Below, piece after piece: positions 23,156-30,419 of a stretch of 47,481 nt of DNA (position 1 is its first letter; each line of letters begins with the position of its first letter). A program made the position numbers and the translations under genes. Location: assembly GCA_036675265.1 (NCBI GenBank), contig JAKFFJ010000047.1, positions 1 through 47,481 of the forward strand. Direction: 5' to 3'. Source of the stretch: CAMPJU01 sp036675265 (GTDB lineage Bacteria; Pseudomonadota; Gammaproteobacteria; Xanthomonadales; Xanthomonadaceae). A model generated the notes under the pieces. That model saw only the letters and a program-made list of their open reading frames with translations, made no database searches and was not told the origin of the DNA.

Positions 23156-23602
23156 TTACGGGCCGGAGAGCAGGACCGGTTCGAAGCTCAGGCCTTCCGC
23201 GAGTTCAAGCTTTCCCGCCAGCTCGTTGCGGTTCGCCGCGCGCAGCCAGACGTGCGCCTCGCGCCCGTCGGGAAGCACCAGCAGCGTTTCGCGGACCTGG
23301 GCTTCCGGATCACCCGCCAGCTCGCTGCTGTACCAGGTGACCTCGCGGCCGTCGATGGCGCCGCGCTCGGCGGCCAGGTCCTCGTAGGGCTCGAACGGCG
23401 AGTCTGCGCCGACATAGACCCCGAGGACCTGGGTGCCCGCGGCGTCGAGCGCGCGGCAGAAGTCGTAGTCGGGCCCGGCGCGGTGTTCCCAGGCCAGGCC
23501 GGAGGCAGCGTCCAGGTGCGGGCACGGCGCGGCGGCGGTGGCCTGGCCCTGGGCGCTGCCCGCCGCCAGCAGCAGGCACGGCAGCAAAGTGAACTTGTTC
23601 AT
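23156..23602 (-). CDS. Secreted protein of unknown function
   Basis: 148-aa protein with a clear signal peptide (MNKFTLLPCLLLAAGSAQGQA, cleavage near residue 20-22). The mature part has two cysteines at most (CPHL and FCRAL) and alternating strands (QVRETLLVLPDGREAHVWL). I do not recognise a family. It lies 3' of the degenerate endonuclease V gene, separated by a family A repeat, and has AGACCACC rather than a strong ribosome site. Confidence 0.68.
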   Translation of the reverse strand: MNKFTLLPCLLLAAGSAQGQATAAAPCPHLDAASGLAWEHRAGPDYDFCRALDAAGTQVLGVYVGADSPFEPYEDLAAERGAIDGREVTWYSSELAGDPEAQVRETLLVLPDGREAHVWLRAANRNELAGKLELAEGLSFEPVLLSGP

Positions 23603-23688
23603 GTGGTGGTCTCCCCCGAGATCCGATGCGGGGCCGTTCCCTGCGGCCCGTCCCGACCTTAGACCCGCCGGGGGCCGCATGCAAACCA

Positions 23689-23740
23689 TGTGGGAGCCGG
23701 CATGCCGGCGAAAAGCTTCGCCGCCGTGGCGGCTCCTACA
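23689..23740. repeat. Palindromic repeat, family A, overlapping the end of the endonuclease V-like gene
   Basis: TGTGGGAGCCGGCATGCCGG, then CGAAAAGCTTCG, then GCCGCCGTGGCGGC ending GGCTCCTACA. Its right end lies within the last bases of the gene at 23736-24329. The CTA at 23736-23738 (a T in place of the usual C in CTCCCACA) is the TAG stop of that gene. Confidence 0.92.
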
Positions 23741-24329
23741 GGCGCTCGAGGGCCAGGCGCAGGGGTTCGGGCAGGCGGTCGTCGCGGATGCAGCGGAGGA
23801 CCAGGGCAGGCGCGGACGGCATCGCGACGCGGTGGGCGGGGGACACCACCAGCGGTTCGGCGCCGACCCGGCTGCGCAACAGCCAGCCGACCTGCACCGC
23901 ACCGTCCCGCAACGGCGTGAACGCACCCCGCATGTCATGCAGGTTGATGCGCGCGTGCATCCCGGGCGGCGCGACCCGGGCCACGCCAATGCAGGGCAGG
24001 CCGGTCGCCAGCCCGAACCGGGTCGCCAGCCCGGCGCGTTGCGGCCCGGCGGTACCCAGGCCCTCGACGAACGCGATGTCGGGCGGCGAAGGCAGGCCGG
24101 CAAGCGCCGAGCACAACGCCGGCAGCACATCGCCGGGCGCCACGAGCGCGATGCGCGTTTCATGCATGCCGATCGGCTCGAGCGAACGCGCGTCGACCAG
24201 CACGGCCACGGCGACGGCCGTGCGGCCGTCGTCGGCGATGCGCTGCACGAAGCCACCGAACGTGGCCGGCGCTGCGGGGAAGGCGTCCTTCAGCGCAACG
24301 GCGCGGGGCGGTGCCGCACGCTGCGTCAC
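23736..24329 (-). CDS. Degenerate endonuclease V homologue (probably inactive)
   Basis: 197-aa protein recognisable as endonuclease V from its second half: DIAFVEGLGTAGPQRAGLAT (residues 84-103), LPCIGVARV (111-119), SPAHRVAMPSA (163-173) and CIRDDRLPEPLRLA (180-193). Compared with E. coli Nfi, catalytic Asp110 is Glu89 here, His116 is Gly95, Lys139 is Arg118, and the segment that should carry Glu89 (YIPGFLSFRE) is replaced by APGDVLPAL. The N-terminal Asp35 region is also lost. Only the C-terminal histidine (His166) remains. The frame is intact, so it is a possible pseudoenzyme rather than a broken gene. The GTG start overlaps the phosphatase stop by 4 bases, and the stop lies in a repeat. 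Confidence 0.7.
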   Translation of the reverse strand: MTQRAAPPRAVALKDAFPAAPATFGGFVQRIADDGRTAVAVAVLVDARSLEPIGMHETRIALVAPGDVLPALCSALAGLPSPPDIAFVEGLGTAGPQRAGLATRFGLATGLPCIGVARVAPPGMHARINLHDMRGAFTPLRDGAVQVGWLLRSRVGAEPLVVSPAHRVAMPSAPALVLRCIRDDRLPEPLRLALERL

Positions 24330-24850
24330 GGCGCGTGCGTCGAAGCCAGGCGGCTGGTGGCGAGCGTCGCGTTGCCTTCGGCATCGACCGTGACGACGAG
24401 CTGCCGGTCGTACTCCGTCTCCTCCATCGCGGGCACGTCGCACCCGCACAGGGCGGCGGCGATCGCCGGCACGGTATTGCTGTGGCCCACCACGAGGACC
24501 GTCCCGCGCGCATGCGCTGCACGCAGGCGCGCGGCAAAGGCCCCGGCCGGCTCGCGCGCGTCGTACGGGGTGACGGGCAAGCCGTGGGCGGATGCCGCCG
24601 GTGCAGCGGTCTGCCGGGTGCGTGCATACGCCGTGCTGTACACCGCGACCAGCGGCGCATCGGCGAGTGACCGGGCCACGGCTGCGGCGCGGGCCACGCC
24701 GGCCGTGGCCAGGGGCGGGTCGTCACCGGCCCCGGCCTGCTTTTCGGCATGGCGCACGACGACGAACTGCAGCGTGGCGGACGGATCCGTGGGCATGGTG
24801 GCGCAGGCAGCGAGCAGCAGGCCCGCGAGGCAGGCGGTCAGGCGAAGCAT
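24326..24850 (-). CDS. Histidine phosphatase family lipoprotein
   Basis: 174-aa member of the histidine phosphatase (phosphoglycerate mutase/SixA-like) superfamily. The lipobox LLLAAC (Cys about 16) indicates export and lipidation. The phospho-accepting motif is VVRHAEK (His34), then YSTAYARTRQTA, and the second catalytic histidine is in VLVVGHSNTVPA. The substrate is unknown. Start ATG 24850 puts the signal peptide in the normal place; an ATG nine codons earlier is possible. It lies 42 bases after mfd. Confidence 0.85.
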   Translation of the reverse strand: MLRLTACLAGLLLAACATMPTDPSATLQFVVVRHAEKQAGAGDDPPLATAGVARAAAVARSLADAPLVAVYSTAYARTRQTAAPAASAHGLPVTPYDAREPAGAFAARLRAAHARGTVLVVGHSNTVPAIAAALCGCDVPAMEETEYDRQLVVTVDAEGNATLATSRLASTHAP

Positions 24851-24892
24851 GGCGGATCCCCGGAGTGGGTGGCGCATCGTACGTGGTCCCGG

Positions 24893-27800
24893 TCAGCCGG
24901 GGGCAAGCGCCGCGAGCAGCCCGCGCGCCGCGGCGATGCGCGAGGCGGCGTCCGGCAGCGGCAGGGACACCCGCAGCTTGTCGGGCCCGTCCATCCGGTA
25001 GTGCCTCGGCTGGCCCTGGATGAGGCGGATCACCGTCATCGGGTCGACATCGGGCTTCTCGACGAATTGCAGCCGCCCGCCCTCGGGGCCGAGGTCCAGC
25101 TTGCGCACGCCGAGCGCGGTGGCCTGCAGCTTGAGTTCGGCGATCGCGAACAGGTGCTTCGCCGCGTCCGGCAGCAGGCCGAAGCGGTCGATCATCTCGA
25201 CCTGCAACTCGCGCAGGCCATCGCTGTCGCCCGCGGCGCTGATGCGCTTGTACAGGGTCAGGCGCGCGTGCACGTCGGGCAGGTAGTCGTCGGGGATCAG
25301 CGCCGGCACGTTGAGCGAGACGTCGGCGCCGTGGTGGTCGACGGGGTCGATGTCCGGCAGCTTGCCTTCCCGGATCGAGCGCACCGCGCGCTCGAGCAGC
25401 TCGGTGTAGAGGCTGAAGCCGACCTCGGCCATCTGCCCGCTCTGGTCCTCGCCCAGCAGCTCGCCGGCACCCCGGATCTCCAGGTCATGGGTGGCCAGGG
25501 TGAAGCCTGCGCCGAGTTCGTCCATGGCCGCGATGGCATCGAGCCGCTTGCGCGCGTCCGGAGTGATGCTGCGCTTGTCCGGGATCACCAGGTAGGCGTA
25601 CGCACGATGGTGCGAGCGGCCGACGCGGCCGCGCAGCTGGTGCATCTGCGCCAGGCCGAACTTGTCGGCGCGGTTCATGATGATGGTGTTGGCGTTCGGG
25701 ATGTCGATGCCCGACTCGATGATGGTCGTGCACAGCAGCACGTTGAAGCGCTGCTTGTGGAAGTCGAGCATCACCCGCTCGAGTTCGCGTTCCGGCATCT
25801 GGCCGTGGGCGATGCCGATGCGGGCCTCCGGCACGAGTGCCTGCAGGTCGCGGCCCATGCGCCCGATCGACTCGACGTCGTTGTGCAGGAAGTACACCTG
25901 GCCGCCGCGGGCGAGCTCGCGCTGGAAGGCCTCGCGCAGCTGCGCGCCATCCCACGCTGTGACGAAGGTCTGCACCGCGATCCGGTGCGCGGGCGGGGTC
26001 GCGATGATCGACAGGTCGCGCAGCCCGGCCATCGCCATGTTGAGCGTGCGGGGGATGGGCGTGGCCGTGAGCGTGAGCAGGTGCACGTTCGCGCGCAGCG
26101 CCTTCAGCGCTTCCTTCTGGCGCACGCCGAAACGCTGTTCCTCGTCGACGATCACCAGGCCCAGGTCGTGGAACTTGACGTCCTTCTGCAGCAGGCGGTG
26201 GGTGCCGACGATGACGTCGATCTTCCCTTCGGCCAGCTTTTCGAGTTCGGCCTTGATCTCCTTGGCCGACTTGAAGCGTGACAGCACCTCGACCTTGATG
26301 GGCCAGTCGGCGAAGCGGTCCTTGAAGTTGCGGAAATGCTGCTCGGCCAGCAGCGTGGTCGGCACCAGGACGGCGACCTGCTTGCCGGCCGCGGCGGCGA
26401 CGAACGCCGCGCGCACCGCGACTTCGGTCTTGCCGAAGCCCACGTCGCCGCAGACCACGCGGTCCATCGGCTGGCTGGACCCCAGGTCGCGGATCACGGC
26501 CTCGATGGCGGCGTGCTGGTCGGGCGTCTCCTCGAACGGGAAGGTCGCGGCGAACGGCTCGTACATCGCGCGGTCGACCTCGATGGCCAGGCCGGCGCGC
26601 GCGCGGCGCCTGGCCTGGATCTCCAGCAGTTCCGCGGCCACGTCGCGGACCTTCTCGGCCGCCCGGCGCTTGGCCTTCGTCCACGCCTCGCCGCCGAGCG
26701 AATGCAGGGGCGCGGTGTCCGGCGAGGCGCCGGAATACCGGCTGACCAGGTGCAGTTGCGCGACCGGCACGTACAACCGGTCGCCCTTGGCGTACTCGAT
26801 GTCGAGGTATTCGCCGGGCTGCCCGCCGGCTTCCAGCGTGACCAGGCCCCGGTAGCGGCCGACGCCATGGTCTTCGTGGACGATCGGTGCGCCCTCGGTG
26901 AGTTCGCCGAGGTCGCGGATGATCGCTTCGGGTTCGCGCCCGACCCGCTTGCGCCGCCGCGGCTGCGACGCGCGCTCGGGGAACAGTTGCCGTTCGGTGA
27001 GGACGCACAGCGCGGGCTCGTCGATCGCGAACCCGTCGTCCAGTGGCGCCACCGCGATGCACAACCCGTCACTCCCGCGAAGTCGGGGATGACCGGTCAG
27101 GAATGCCTGGAAATCCGTGACAACGTCCGGTGCCAGGCCACCCGCCTGCAGCACTTCCTGCAACGCCTCCCGGCGTCCCGCGGAATCGGCCGCCACGAGC
27201 ACGCGGCCCGGGTAGTGCGCCAGGAAGCCTTTCAACGCAGCCGCGGGTGCCGCATCGCGTGCCGCGAGCGGCAGCTCCGGCGCGGGCTGGGACGGGAGCG
27301 TCGCTGCGTCCGCATGCCGGGGATCCTTCTGGTCCAGGACCTCCACGCGGTCGCCCTGGTTCAACCGTTCGCGCAGCGAGTCCGGTGGCAGGTACAGTTC
27401 TGCCGGCGACAGCAATGGCCGCTCCAGGTCGTGCCGGCGCTGCTCGTACCGGTCGCCGGCCTGCGCCCAGAACGCATCGGCCGCCGCCTGCACGCCGTTG
27501 CCGAGCACCGGCAGGGCGCCTGCCGCGAGGTAGTCGAACAGGGTCGCCGTCGGGCCGCTGCCGCGGGTGGGCTCGAAGAACAGCGGCAGGTAGTACTCGA
27601 TGCCGGCCGGTGCGACGCCCGCCTTCAGGTCCTGGTAGAGCGCGCTGCGGCGCGCGTCGATGTCCAGGCGCTCGCGCATCGCCGCGAGGGCACGCTGCAC
27701 CGAGGCTTCGTCCAGCGGGACTTCGCGGCCGGGCAGCAGCTGCACCGCATCGATCCTGTCCAGCGAGCGCTGGCTTTCCGGGTCGAACGCGCGGATGGAG

Positions 27801-28393
27801 TCGATGTCCTCGTCCAGCAACTCGATGCGGTAGGGCGCAAGCGCGCCCATCGGGTACACGTCGAGCAGGCCGCCGCGCACCGCGAAGTCGCCCGGGTCCA
27901 GGACCTGCGGCACGTTGCGGTAGCCCGCGGACTCGAGCCGGCGCTTTTCCGCGTCCAGGTCCAGCCGCTGGCCCGTGCGCAGGTCGAAGCTGTTGCCGAC
28001 CACGTAGCGCAACGGGGGCAGCCGCTGCATGAGCGTGGCGACCGGCACCACCACGATGCCGCGGCGGAGCGCCGGCAACGTCGCCAGCGCGCGCATGCGT
28101 TGCGACACGATGTCCGGGTGCGGGCTGAAGCGGTCGTAGGGCAGGGTTTCCCAGTCGGGAAACGGCACCACCGGCAGCGCGTCGTCGCCGCTCCCTAGCA
28201 GCGTGCGCAGGTCCGATTCGAGCTGGTGCGCGGCCTGGTTGTCGCGCGCGACCAGCAGCAGCGGCCCGCGGTGCGCCTCGGCCGCGCCCGCGACGTGCCA
28301 GGCGAGGGCGGACGGGCTCGCGGGCGCGCGCCACCAGGCGCGCGGCCGGCCGGGCCCCGGCAGGGGCGGCGAAGGGGACGTGGGGATCGACAT
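24893..28393 (-). CDS. mfd: Transcription-repair coupling factor Mfd
   Basis: 1166-aa SF2 translocase that removes RNA polymerase stalled at lesions and recruits UvrA. Order: UvrB-like N-terminal region (1-350), the RNA-polymerase-interacting CarD-like domain starting at about 503 (VHEDHGVGRYRGLV), helicase domains with Walker A GDVGFGKTE (Lys655), DEEQ (750-753) and LTATPIPRT, then the TRG motif region and the C-terminal UvrA-masking domain. Length fits (E. coli 1148). Residues about 433-442 (GHPRLRGSDG) come from half of a family B repeat inserted in frame just before IAVAPLDDGF. The ATG lies 10 bases after a TAGAAT hexamer, so the leader is very short. Confidence 0.97.
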   Translation of the reverse strand: MSIPTSPSPPLPGPGRPRAWWRAPASPSALAWHVAGAAEAHRGPLLLVARDNQAAHQLESDLRTLLGSGDDALPVVPFPDWETLPYDRFSPHPDIVSQRMRALATLPALRRGIVVVPVATLMQRLPPLRYVVGNSFDLRTGQRLDLDAEKRRLESAGYRNVPQVLDPGDFAVRGGLLDVYPMGALAPYRIELLDEDIDSIRAFDPESQRSLDRIDAVQLLPGREVPLDEASVQRALAAMRERLDIDARRSALYQDLKAGVAPAGIEYYLPLFFEPTRGSGPTATLFDYLAAGALPVLGNGVQAAADAFWAQAGDRYEQRRHDLERPLLSPAELYLPPDSLRERLNQGDRVEVLDQKDPRHADAATLPSQPAPELPLAARDAAPAAALKGFLAHYPGRVLVAADSAGRREALQEVLQAGGLAPDVVTDFQAFLTGHPRLRGSDGLCIAVAPLDDGFAIDEPALCVLTERQLFPERASQPRRRKRVGREPEAIIRDLGELTEGAPIVHEDHGVGRYRGLVTLEAGGQPGEYLDIEYAKGDRLYVPVAQLHLVSRYSGASPDTAPLHSLGGEAWTKAKRRAAEKVRDVAAELLEIQARRRARAGLAIEVDRAMYEPFAATFPFEETPDQHAAIEAVIRDLGSSQPMDRVVCGDVGFGKTEVAVRAAFVAAAAGKQVAVLVPTTLLAEQHFRNFKDRFADWPIKVEVLSRFKSAKEIKAELEKLAEGKIDVIVGTHRLLQKDVKFHDLGLVIVDEEQRFGVRQKEALKALRANVHLLTLTATPIPRTLNMAMAGLRDLSIIATPPAHRIAVQTFVTAWDGAQLREAFQRELARGGQVYFLHNDVESIGRMGRDLQALVPEARIGIAHGQMPERELERVMLDFHKQRFNVLLCTTIIESGIDIPNANTIIMNRADKFGLAQMHQLRGRVGRSHHRAYAYLVIPDKRSITPDARKRLDAIAAMDELGAGFTLATHDLEIRGAGELLGEDQSGQMAEVGFSLYTELLERAVRSIREGKLPDIDPVDHHGADVSLNVPALIPDDYLPDVHARLTLYKRISAAGDSDGLRELQVEMIDRFGLLPDAAKHLFAIAELKLQATALGVRKLDLGPEGGRLQFVEKPDVDPMTVIRLIQGQPRHYRMDGPDKLRVSLPLPDAASRIAAARGLLAALAPG
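27068..27093. repeat. Half of a family B palindromic repeat inside mfd
   Basis: The plus strand reads GTCACTCCCGCGAAGTCGGG then GATGAC, an imperfect hairpin matching one half of the repeats at 3368 and 20812. It is translated on the minus strand as His-Pro-Arg-Leu-Arg-Gly-Ser-Asp-Gly. Confidence 0.75.
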
Positions 28394-28403
28394 CGAACCG
28401 CCA

Positions 28404-28409
28404 ATTCTA
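28404..28409 (-). promoter_or_regulatory. -10 element of mfd
   Basis: TAGAAT on the minus strand, ten bases before the mfd ATG, giving a predicted leader of about 4 bases. The position expected for -35 (about 28427-28432) lies inside the family A repeat at 28422-28473. Confidence 0.4.
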
Positions 28410-28421
28410 GCGCGGTGGCCT

Positions 28422-28473
28422 GGTGGGAGCCGCCATGGCGGCGAAGCGTTTCGCCGGCGTGCCGGCTCCCACA
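28422..28473. repeat. Palindromic repeat, family A, upstream of mfd
   Basis: GGTGGGAGCCGCCATGGCGG, then CGAAGCGTTTCG, then GCCGGCGTGCCGGC ending GGCTCCCACA. It fills the gap between the GNAT gene stop (28482) and the mfd promoter. Confidence 0.93.
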
Positions 28474-28481
28474 GCGTGTCG

Positions 28482-29018
28482 TCAGAGGTCGAGGACGACG
28501 CGCACCAGGCTGGGGTCGCCGGCACCATCGGTGCGCCGGAAGCCGAGCGAGTCGGCGAGGGCCAGCATCGGCAGGTTGTCGGCCAGCACGTCGCCGCGCA
28601 GCCGCTCGAACCGCTTGCCACGCGCCCAGCGGACGATGCGCCGCATCAGGTGGCGCCCCAGGCCCTGTCCCGCGATGAAGTGGCTGACCAGGATCGAGAA
28701 CTCGGCATCCTTGCTGTTGTCGATCCGCGCGGCGCGGGCGACGGCGCCGACCAGGGCCTCGCCGGGCGGCAACGGCTCGGCCGCGACCAGTGCGAACTCG
28801 TTGCGCGGGTCCGGGCGGCACAGCCGGTCGGCGCGCTGCTCGCTCATCTCGTGCAGCGGTTCCAGGAAGCGGTCGCGCACCTCGTCCGGGCGCAGCAGCG
28901 CGAACCCTTCGCGCAACGGTCCGGCATCGTCCGGGCGTACGGGGCGGATCAGCAGTTCGCGCCCGTCCCGCAGGCGGAGTTCTTCGTGCCAGGGTGGCAG
29001 TCTGTTTCGGGCGGCCAT
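28482..29018 (-). CDS. GNAT-family N-acetyltransferase
   Basis: 178-aa acetyltransferase: LLIRPVRPDDAGPLREGFALL at residues about 22-42, the central strand AEFSILVSHFIAGQGLGRHLMRRIV with the acetyl-CoA loop G-Q-G-L-G (about 113-135), and LPMLALADSLGFRRT at the end. The arrangement resembles the stand-alone GNAT domains related to Pat-type protein acetyltransferases, but the substrate cannot be told. Start at ATG 29018 is the best fit to the domain; an ATG at 29060 is possible but lies within the divergent promoter region. Confidence 0.84.
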   Translation of the reverse strand: MAARNRLPPWHEELRLRDGRELLIRPVRPDDAGPLREGFALLRPDEVRDRFLEPLHEMSEQRADRLCRPDPRNEFALVAAEPLPPGEALVGAVARAARIDNSKDAEFSILVSHFIAGQGLGRHLMRRIVRWARGKRFERLRGDVLADNLPMLALADSLGFRRTDGAGDPSLVRVVLDL

Positions 29019-29114
29019 GGCGGGATCGTGGCATGGGCTTGGTGAAGCCGGAATCCACATGTCCTTCACGGTCCGGCCGTCGCTTTCACCGCCACGTGGC
29101 CGTCCGCGCGTGCT

Positions 29115-29123
29115 TGTTACACT
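29115..29123 (+). promoter_or_regulatory. Extended -10 promoter of the CDF transporter gene
   Basis: TGT-TACACT on the plus strand, with predicted transcription start near 29130 and a leader of about 24 bases. No -35 of note. Confidence 0.45.
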
Positions 29124-29153
29124 CGCCGGCCTTCGCATCAGGGACGACCCGAC

Positions 29154-30065
29154 ATGGCCGGTGGTGGCGATTCCAAACGCGCGATCCTGTTCGCACTGGG
29201 CGCGAACTTCGCCCTCGCCGTCGCCAAGGGCGTCGCCGCGTTCGTGACCGGGTCCAGCGCGATGCTGGCCGAGACCGTCCACTCGCTGGCCGACTGCGGC
29301 AACCAGGGCCTGTTGCTGCTGGGCATGAAGCAGTCGCGCCGGCCGCCGTCGCCCGAGTACCCGCTGGGCTACGGCAAGGCGATCTACTTCTGGTCGTTCC
29401 TGGTGGCGGTGATGCTGTTCACCGTCGGCGGCATGTTCTCGCTGTACGAGGGCATCCACAAGCTGCAGGCCCCCGAGCCGTTGAACCAGTGGTGGTGGGC
29501 CGCGGGCGTGCTGGTGTTCGGCATCGTGGCCGAAAGCATCTCGATGCGGGCCTGCCTGCAGGAAGTCAACAAGGCGCGTGCGGGCCGCACCTTGTGGCAG
29601 TGGTTCCGCGAGAGCCGCCAGGCTGAACTCGTGGTGATCTTCGGCGAGGACGCGGCCGCGCTGTTTGGCCTGGTGTTCGCGCTGATCGCGATCCTCATCG
29701 CGGTGGCGACCGGCAATCCGGTGTGGGATGCGATCGGCACCATCGCCATCGGCGTGCTGCTGATCGTGGTGGCGGTGTTCGTGGCGATCGAGGTCAAGGC
29801 GCTGCTGATCGGGCAGAGCGTGGATCCTGCGCGGGAACGGGAGATGCGCCAGTTCCTCGAGGGACGGCCCGAGGTCGTGCGGATCATCAACCTGCTGACC
29901 CTGCAGCTCGGCACGGACGCGCTGGTGTCGGTACACGCGCAGATGCGCGAGAGCCGGGACGCCCAGTTGCTCTCCGCGGAAATCGACAACGTCGAGCGCG
30001 ACCTGAAGAAGGCCTTCCCCGAAGTCCGCTTCAGCTTCTTCGAACCCGACACCGAGGCCGATTGA
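29154..30065 (+). CDS. Cation diffusion facilitator (CDF) family transporter
   Basis: 303-aa inner-membrane metal/proton antiporter. Six hydrophobic segments can be placed. The second has the CDF signature SAMLAETVHSLADCGNQGLLLLG (about 38-60), with His and Asp at the transport site; the fifth has VVIFGEDAAALFGLVFALIA. A cytoplasmic C-terminal dimer domain follows from about 215 (VVRIINLLTLQLGTDALVSV). The segment YPLGYGKAIYFWSFLVAVML and the Asn/Gln after the Asp place it near the SLC30A9-like branch, so the metal (zinc, manganese or other) cannot be stated. Confidence 0.88.
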   Translation: MAGGGDSKRAILFALGANFALAVAKGVAAFVTGSSAMLAETVHSLADCGNQGLLLLGMKQSRRPPSPEYPLGYGKAIYFWSFLVAVMLFTVGGMFSLYEGIHKLQAPEPLNQWWWAAGVLVFGIVAESISMRACLQEVNKARAGRTLWQWFRESRQAELVVIFGEDAAALFGLVFALIAILIAVATGNPVWDAIGTIAIGVLLIVVAVFVAIEVKALLIGQSVDPAREREMRQFLEGRPEVVRIINLLTLQLGTDALVSVHAQMRESRDAQLLSAEIDNVERDLKKAFPEVRFSFFEPDTEAD

Positions 30066-30115
30066 TCTTTTTGGTCATTCGTCGAGGGCCGGCGCGCATA
30101 GAAGTGTCAGCTTGG

Positions 30116-30226
30116 GCCGCCGTCGTGCGTGGGAGTGGTTTGTCCGGCGTGACGGCGTCCTGCCTTTAACGCCGGCCGCAGGCCATCCATGGCCTGCTCA
30201 AACCACGCCCACGCACGCCGACGGCC
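30116..30226. repeat. Long imperfect inverted repeat, family C-like
   Basis: Left arm 30116-30142 (containing GTGCGTGGGAGTGGTTTG) pairs with 30199-30226 (CAAACCACGCCCACGCAC) with a few mismatches and a 2-base bulge. The middle holds the small palindrome GCAGGCCATCCATGGCCTGC. The layout (long arms, palindromic centre with CCATGG) parallels 22114-22223. Confidence 0.7.
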
Positions 30227-30296
30227 TCCGGGATCAGCGGGCGCGCCGAGGCGGTTGCGTTTGCTTTTGGGTCTCCCAAGCCGGCGATGTCGCAAG

Positions 30297-30400
30297 GCGC
30301 GGTCGTGGTGGCGTGGCGGGACACTCAGCGCCATGGATGGCGCTGAGTAGCCTACATGGACGTACTTGCGGCGTGTCCCGACAGGGCACCACGACCGCGC
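30297..30400. repeat. Long inverted repeat, family C
   Basis: Arms at about 30297-30323 and 30374-30400 (containing GCGCGGTCGTGGTG and GGCGGGACA with complements). The centre GCGCCATGGATGGCGC, GTAGCCTACATGGACG and GGCGTGTCCCG is shared with 22114-22223, which identifies the family. Confidence 0.85.
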
Positions 30401-30419
30401 CCCGCGCATCCGTCCCCGC

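Larger units (their letters stand above)
30066..30419. other. Repeat-filled non-coding block
   Basis: This 354-bp stretch between the CDF gene and rlmJ holds no credible gene. It consists of two large inverted repeats (30116-30226 and 30297-30400) separated by about 70 bases of GC-rich sequence. Short open frames across it are translations of the repeats. Confidence 0.85.

Noticed and set aside
3368..30400. CRISPR array
   Set aside because: The repeats are inverted and widely dispersed, with no regular spacing or spacers, and no cas genes are present.
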